Shown here piece after piece: positions 15,834-19,741 of a stretch of 19,741 nt of DNA. Position 1 is the stretch's first letter. Each line of letters starts with the position of its first letter. Origin of the DNA: SHZI01 sp032122615. GTDB taxonomy: Bacteria > Pseudomonadota > Gammaproteobacteria > Steroidobacterales > GCA-2729495. A program made the position numbers and the translations under genes. The notes under the pieces were generated by a model. That model was given only the letters and a program-made list of their open reading frames with translations, was not told where the DNA came from and searched no databases. The stretch covers positions 1 to 19,741 of the forward strand of contig JAQBGF010000056.1 of assembly GCA_032122615.1 (NCBI GenBank). Direction: 5' to 3'.

Positions 15834-15899
15834 AGACAGCGGCCCCAACACTTGTTTCCGGCGCCCCGCGGAAGGCGGGATTAGTATCCGGGTAACTTT

Positions 15900-15915
15900 G
15901 TATCTAGAATAATAC
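15900..15915. promoter_or_regulatory. Candidate GntR operator, copy 3 (HpaB/ALDH intergenic)
   Basis: GTATCT-AGAA-TAATAC, the third copy of the 16-bp inverted repeat, with one perfect half-site and two mismatches in the other. It covers the predicted -10 of the HpaB operon promoter and lies in the gap shared with the divergent aldehyde dehydrogenase operon, so it may govern both. Confidence 0.55.
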
Positions 15916-15937
15916 CTATGGCATTGATTGGGCGCAA
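15909..15937 (-). promoter_or_regulatory. Predicted promoter of the HpaB operon
   Basis: On the minus strand TTGCGC (15932-15937), a 17-base spacer and TATTAT (15909-15914) form a good sigma70-type promoter 76 bases before the HpaB start codon. The -10 lies inside the candidate operator. Confidence 0.55.
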
Positions 15938-16008
15938 TGCTGCAGGCGGGCCAACGGCGGGCCCGGAACGATTTCCTGGTCATTTAGTCGACAAATGGAA
16001 GACAGGCA

Positions 16009-17499
16009 TTGAGCGCAAACTCGGCAGCAGACTTTGATCCGGCGACGGTCACGCCTCTGGCGGGCCACTGGATCGGCGGGCAGCTTATGTCCGGCGGCGA
16101 CGCCATTGAGATCCTCCGGCCATCCGACCGGCGGCTTTCGGGCACGATTCCCGCAGGAGGGCAGGCCGAGGCTGATGCGGCTGTCGCAGCCGCGCGTCAG
16201 GCGCTGCCGGCCTGGGCAGCACTGGGGCCTCGGCGCCGCGCCGCCCTCATGCAGCGCTGGGCCGACCTCGTTGCGCTGAACGTCGAGACCATCGCTCGGG
16301 AGGAGTCGTTGGTGTCATCCCGCTTCATCGCGGAAACCCGAGCGGTGGACGCGCCCGTGGCGGCTGAGTGGATCCGCTTTTATGCCGAGTACGCGGACAA
16401 GGTTGACGGTGCCGTGACGCCGACGGATCCCAGTGCGCTTTCCCTGGTGGTACACGAGCCCTACGGAGTGGTGGTCGCGATCGTTCCGTGGAATTTTCCC
16501 CTCGTGCTTGCGGTCTGGAAGATCGCGCCGGCCATTGCCGCGGGTAACTGCGTCGTGGTGAAGCCCTCCGAGCTGACCCCCTATTCGATAACACGCGTTG
16601 CGGCGCTGGCGGCGGAAGCAGGAATTCCACCCGGCGTGATCAATGTGGTGCAAGGCTATGGGCACACCGTCGGTCGCACGCTGGTTCGCCATCCCGACAC
16701 GGCGTACGTGACGTTCACCGGATCCACGGCTACCGGCATCCAGATCATGAGCGACGCGGCACAGTCCGGAATCAAGCCCGTGAGCCTTGAGCTAGGCGGC
16801 AAGAGCCCGCAGCTTGTGTTCCGTGACCATGGCGATCTCGACCGGGTTGCCGACAATGTGGTCTGGGGGATTACGCGCAACGCTGGCCAGCTGTGTTACG
16901 CGGGGACGCGCCTTGTAGTGGACCGGCGAGTGGAGGCAGCCTTGCTCGACAGAATTGTAGAGCGTCTGGGTCGCCTGGTGCCGGGAACAACCTGGAGCAC
17001 CCGGGGGACCCTGGCCCCGGTCATCAGCGTTGCCCAGCTCAGCAAGACCCAGAGCCTGGTCGACAAGACCCTGGCTGAGGGCGCTCAGGCGGCAATTGGC
17101 GGTAAGGGTTTCGAGGGCGAGACCGGTGGCCTGTATTTCCAGCCGACGATCCTGCTGGGGCTGCGGCCTGACATGACCGGCTTCCGGGAGGAGATCTTCG
17201 GGCCGGTTCTGGGTGTCCAGACGTTCGACGACGAGGAAGAGGGCATCGCCCTGGCCCAGCACCCGGTCTACGGACTGGCCGGGGCGGTCTATACCCGGGA
17301 TATCAACAAGGCCATTCGTGCGGCCCGCAGCTTGCAGGCCGGCACAATCTGGGTGAATACCTGGGGCCGCAAGGCCGCCGACATGACCAGCCCGTTTGGC
17401 GGCTACAAGCAGTCCGGATTTGGTCGGGAAGCGGGTCGGGCCGGTTACGAACGTTTCTTGCGGTCCAAGTCCATCTGGATCGACTTGACCGAGCCCTGA
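16009..17499 (+). CDS. NAD(P)-dependent aldehyde dehydrogenase
   Basis: A 496-residue aldehyde dehydrogenase of full length with all catalytic residues: Asn162 in VPWNFP, Lys185 in VVVKPSE, Glu261 in LELGGKSPQ and the nucleophile Cys296 in GQLCYAGTR; EEIFGPVL (394-401) binds the cofactor ribose. It oxidises an aldehyde to the acid in the cytoplasm. The start is TTG at 16009, with GGAAG seven bases before; the next ATG (16087) would remove the conserved N-terminal HWIGG strand, so TTG is preferred. An ATG at 15995 opens a five-codon reading frame whose stop overlaps the TTG (CATTGA), probably chance. Divergent from the HpaB operon and first of two plus-strand genes; co-regulation through the operator at 15900-15915 is likely. 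Confidence 0.92.
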   Translation: MSANSAADFDPATVTPLAGHWIGGQLMSGGDAIEILRPSDRRLSGTIPAGGQAEADAAVAAARQALPAWAALGPRRRAALMQRWADLVALNVETIAREESLVSSRFIAETRAVDAPVAAEWIRFYAEYADKVDGAVTPTDPSALSLVVHEPYGVVVAIVPWNFPLVLAVWKIAPAIAAGNCVVVKPSELTPYSITRVAALAAEAGIPPGVINVVQGYGHTVGRTLVRHPDTAYVTFTGSTATGIQIMSDAAQSGIKPVSLELGGKSPQLVFRDHGDLDRVADNVVWGITRNAGQLCYAGTRLVVDRRVEAALLDRIVERLGRLVPGTTWSTRGTLAPVISVAQLSKTQSLVDKTLAEGAQAAIGGKGFEGETGGLYFQPTILLGLRPDMTGFREEIFGPVLGVQTFDDEEEGIALAQHPVYGLAGAVYTRDINKAIRAARSLQAGTIWVNTWGRKAADMTSPFGGYKQSGFGREAGRAGYERFLRSKSIWIDLTEP

Positions 17500-17543
17500 A
17501 CGGGGCTCACGCGGCTAATCAATATTGCCAGGAGAATCAGTGA

Positions 17544-18194
17544 ATGAGTGACAGGCGGATCATGGTGTTTGGGGCGACCGGCAAGACCGGTACGCAGATC
17601 GTCCGGCAGGCGCTGGAAGCGGGCCATAACGTCACTGCCTTTGTGCGTAACCCGACGCGACTCGCGATCAGTGATCCGAAGTTGCGCGTAGTGACGGGGG
17701 ATGTGCTCGATGCGGCCAGCGTGGAACGGGGCTTCGCCGGCGGTTGCGACGCGGTGATTTCCGCGCTGGGGGTCTTCCACCGGGAACCCCGCACCGAACT
17801 TTCTCGTGGCACCGCGAACGTGATTTGCGCCATGCAGCAGCACGGCATCCGGCGGCTGGTTGTTGTTTCCTCGCTGGGCGCGGGGGACAGCAAGGGTCAG
17901 GGCAGTTTGCTGGCCCGCGTGCTGCAGAGCTTTCTGCTGAAGCACGTGCTGGCGGACAAGGATCGGCAGGAGGCGGAGATCATGGCGAGCGGCCTGGACT
18001 GGACGATCCTGCGGCCACCCCAGCTCACCGACGAGCCCGGGATCAGGGACGACCTGGTGGCCTGGTCCGGCCCTCCAACCCGGCAGAAGAAGACCTGGAA
18101 GGTGTCGCGGGCGTCCGTGGCCCGCGCGGCCCTGCAAGCCGTCGCGGGGAACCAGTACGTACGCCAGGCCGTCAACATCTCGGACCCGGCATAG
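17544..18194 (+). CDS. NAD(P)-binding protein, NmrA / BVR-B-like atypical SDR
   Basis: A 216-residue Rossmann-fold protein of the atypical SDR group (NmrA-like, biliverdin reductase B/flavin reductase-like). The cofactor motif is GATGKTG (10-16); GDVLDAASV (52-60), VVVSSLGAG (106-114) and WTILRPPQLTD (153-163) follow the usual order. It lacks the YxxxK pair of classical SDRs. Members reduce quinones, flavins or biliverdin, or act as redox sensors. ATG 17544 has AGGAG ten bases upstream, and the gene follows the aldehyde dehydrogenase by 44 bases, so the two are likely co-transcribed. Its role in the pathway is open; quinone or flavin reduction would suit the neighbouring flavin monooxygenases (inference). 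Confidence 0.87.
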   Translation: MSDRRIMVFGATGKTGTQIVRQALEAGHNVTAFVRNPTRLAISDPKLRVVTGDVLDAASVERGFAGGCDAVISALGVFHREPRTELSRGTANVICAMQQHGIRRLVVVSSLGAGDSKGQGSLLARVLQSFLLKHVLADKDRQEAEIMASGLDWTILRPPQLTDEPGIRDDLVAWSGPPTRQKKTWKVSRASVARAALQAVAGNQYVRQAVNISDPA

Positions 18195-18242
18195 TGCTGT
18201 CTGGCGCAGAGTCGAAGCAGTCCCGTGACTGGCTGCTAACCC

Positions 18243-18701
18243 TTATCCCCCGAGCGCATCCAGCCTGGCAAGCTCCCCGTCGCTAAGCCGGATCGTAGCA
18301 GCCGCCACGTTCTCCTCGAGGTGAGTGATGGAGGAGGTACCCGGAATCGGCAGCATCACCGGTGAGTGCGCCAATGGAATCGTCCAGCGGCACACGGCGA
18401 CGATCGGGCGTGTGCAACTGGTAGAGATCGATGCACTCCACTCGCAGGCGGCGCGAAGTTGTTCCGGCCGGCCGTCGGGTTCCCAGCGGCCCGGTCCCGG
18501 GCGCACGAGGCCGCCCTTGGTGGCAATCACGACGCCGGCCGGGTACGGGTGCAGGAATTCCGCAATCAGGCGCTCGTTGACGTCGGGGCCGTAGGAATTC
18601 GCCGTGTCTATGAAATTGACACCGAACTCCAGCGCCCGGCGCAACACGCGACCGGCCGCGGCCGCAACGGGGGAAGTGCCCATCAACCTGCCCGGTCCCT
18701 G
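18243..18701 (-). pseudogene. Aldo/keto reductase remnant with internal deletions
   Basis: The reading begins GPGRLMG, in place of the usual family N-terminus, and continues with VLRRALEFGVNFIDTANSYG and ATKGG, retaining the Asp, Tyr and Lys of the aldo/keto reductase tetrad. After EQLRAACE the frame changes: the next family segment, VECIDLYQLHTPDRRR with the catalytic His, is present only in another frame. Then roughly 100 residues expected in the family are missing and the original frame resumes at SPVMLPIPGTSSITHLEEN to the normal C-terminus. The first junction has the repeated-looking sequence GCCGCCTGCGAG that fits both flanking segments, as expected for a deletion between short repeats. 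The product would be about 150 residues instead of about 300 and cannot fold as the barrel. No operon link to the neighbours. Confidence 0.85.
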
Positions 18702-18847
18702 CTCAGTCGCTGACTATGGGTACGGGTATGCATTGGAAAGCAAGTCTCGCATAGCGCTTCTGCGTGAACAAACGCACCGGCGCGAGGTGATGGTCACGAC
18801 GGCGCGGTGGTCGACTCGCGACGCGTCACGCATTCCGTGAGGCAGCA

Positions 18848-19399
18848 GTGCGGCCTATACTTACGCGCACGATGAATCGGCAGCCATCACCCGCGAGTCG
18901 CGCCATGCCCGAGGCACTAATCAAGGGCCAGGCGCCGGGCAACGTGCTGGTGCGGAAGATGCGCCCGGACGATCTTCCCGGCGCGCTGCAGATTCTGGGC
19001 TTGTGGAACATGGCGCCGCGGGCTCCGTCGTCAGAGGTGCCGGATCCGGAGCGCACGTCGATCGAAATCGACAATGCGTTTGTCGCCGAGGCCGGGGGGC
19101 GCATCGTCGGTACCTGCAGCTACTTCCTCCTCGGCGATGGCTGGGCAGAAACTGCCAGCCTGGCCGTGGATCCGGAGCCACCCTTCGCGGGCGTCGGCGT
19201 GCTGCTGCAGCAGGCCTGACTCGATGAAATGCGGCGTCGTGGTGTCCGTCGGGTGCGTACAGAAACCGACCGCCCGGCAACCGTTCGCTGGTATGTACGG
19301 CGCTTCGGCTACCGGATCGTGGGTACCAATCCGAAGAAGCATGCTTTCAGTTTGCCCGATGTGGACCACTGGACAGCGCTCAATCTCGAACTTGCCGCT
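18848..19399 (+). pseudogene. GNAT N-acetyltransferase interrupted by an in-frame stop
   Basis: The first 123 codons (from GTG 18848; ATG 18872 or 18905 are alternatives) encode the front of a GNAT protein: VLVRKMRPDDLPGALQIL, RIVGTCSYFLLGDGWAE and ASLAVDPEPPFAGVGVLLQQA. A TGA at 19217-19219 follows. The same frame then continues LDEMRRRGVRRVRTETDRP and VRWYVRRFGYRIVGTNPKKH, FSLPDVDHWTALNLEL, the normal second half of the domain. The stop sits where an Arg codon (CGA) would be expected, so a single C-to-T change explains it. The frame stays open to the window edge, so the original stop is also lost. A sequencing error or recoding cannot be excluded, but two neighbours are also broken. Confidence 0.8.
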
Positions 19400-19741
19400 T
19401 CTGGTGCGTTCGAGATGTTCGCGACGCTGCCAGTCAATCGTGAAGGCGAAACCCAGTCGGGCGGTCAGCGCGGCGGCAAGCCGCGCTTACTCGTCGGGCG
19501 TCAGGTTGCGGGACATCACGTAGTTCACCTCGATGTCCCGGAGACCCCGCTGAATCACCTGAAAACGCTCGAGCGGTGCGACATCGAGCCACAAGGACGA
19601 CGGAAAACTGGGCCAGAGCTGGCGGCCGTCCGGCAGCCGCAACATATTCCGCTGCCGGCCGTGAATCCGGCGCAGGACCGGCAGGCCGCGGCCACAGGGG
19701 CATGGGTCGCCGAACTCGGCATAGTCCCCAAGCCGGTAACG
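19367..19741 (-). pseudogene. PaaK-type (phenylacetate-CoA ligase-like) C-terminal region with in-frame stop, cut by window edge
   Basis: The minus strand reads RYRLGDYAEF, CPCGRGLPVLRRIHGRQRNM, LPDGRQLWPSF, FQVIQRGLRDIEVNYVMS and LTPDE, then TAA at 19487-19489. This is the C-terminal lid region of the phenylacetate-CoA ligase/CapK adenylating family. Beyond the stop the same frame continues ARLAAALTARLGFAFTIDW and TRSGKFEIERCPV, the expected family end including the SGKF region that carries the conserved Lys of adenylating enzymes. The stop therefore removes about 40 residues and probably inactivates the protein. The normal terminal stop is missing too, and the 3' end overlaps that of the GNAT remnant tail to tail. 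The N-terminal part lies outside the window, so further damage cannot be judged. Confidence 0.75.

Noticed and set aside
14454..15884. Plus-strand open frame of 476 codons opposite the HpaB gene
   Set aside because: It is fully antisense to a clear HpaB homologue, has no recognisable motif and is explained by third-position GC bias.
15995..16012. Five-codon leader frame whose stop overlaps the TTG start of the aldehyde dehydrogenase
   Set aside because: Its ATG has no ribosome site and is shared with the aldehyde dehydrogenase Shine-Dalgarno sequence; most likely chance.
18217..18236. Imperfect hairpin after the NmrA-like gene as a terminator
   Set aside because: The stem has a bulge and there is no T-tract after it on the plus strand.
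1..19741. tRNA, rRNA, CRISPR array, insertion sequence or phage genes
   Set aside because: No tRNA-like cloverleaf, spaced direct repeats, transposase or integrase motif was found on either strand by reading; the decayed right edge shows no mobile element.

Overview
The window is about 19.7 kb of GC-rich, densely coding DNA from a Gram-negative bacterium. Evidence for Gram-negative is a TonB-dependent outer-membrane receptor and an OmpA-like beta-barrel. A GlyGly-CTERM-like sorting signal and the mix of short-chain dehydrogenases (SDRs), a luciferase-like monooxygenase and a DUF1838 protein fit a free-living, probably marine or soil gammaproteobacterium. That assignment is inference; no rRNA or other marker gene is present. 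There are no tRNAs, CRISPR arrays, transposases or integrases.

Layout, left to right. (1) 1-258 (-): 5' part of a GntR-family repressor gene, divergent from (2) a plus-strand operon at 392-3246: alpha/beta hydrolase, luciferase-like flavin/F420 oxidoreductase, and an SDR resembling plant chlorophyll b reductase NYC1/NOL. (3) A minus-strand operon read from about 10.57 kb down to 3.28 kb: DUF1838 protein, SAM methyltransferase, a 119-residue unknown protein overlapping it by 4 bases, TonB-dependent receptor, SDR and MFS transporter. (4) 10617-12935 (-): a secreted protein in which Ig/cadherin-like repeats and a GlyGly-CTERM-like tail are fused in frame to an OMP beta-barrel. (5) 13004-15833 (-): three translationally coupled genes, an HpaB-type FADH2 monooxygenase, an Asp/Glu-racemase/arylmalonate-decarboxylase-like enzyme and an HpaC-type flavin reductase. 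(6) 16009-18194 (+): aldehyde dehydrogenase and an NmrA/BVR-B-like NAD(P)-binding protein, divergent from (5). (7) 18243-19741: decayed genes, namely an aldo/keto reductase with internal deletions, a GNAT acetyltransferase with an in-frame stop and a PaaK-type CoA ligase with an in-frame stop.

Regions 1-6 read as a regulated uptake and catabolic locus. The receptor and MFS protein would import a hydrophobic or aromatic/terpenoid-like compound; the two flavin monooxygenase systems would oxygenate it; the SDRs, aldehyde dehydrogenase, hydrolase and racemase-like enzyme would process the products. The substrate cannot be read from the sequence.

The main new observation is a shared 16-bp inverted repeat, GTATTA-N4-TAATAC. 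It occurs three times, each in a 5' intergenic region and each overlapping or lying within a plausible core promoter: in front of the GntR/hydrolase pair, the DUF1838 operon and the HpaB operon. It is a strong candidate for the operator of the GntR regulator and would tie the three operons into one regulon. Other points of note are the surface protein/barrel fusion, a racemase-family enzyme whose only catalytic cysteine sits at the opposite position to that of arylmalonate decarboxylase, and an HpaB homologue with altered substrate-binding residues.
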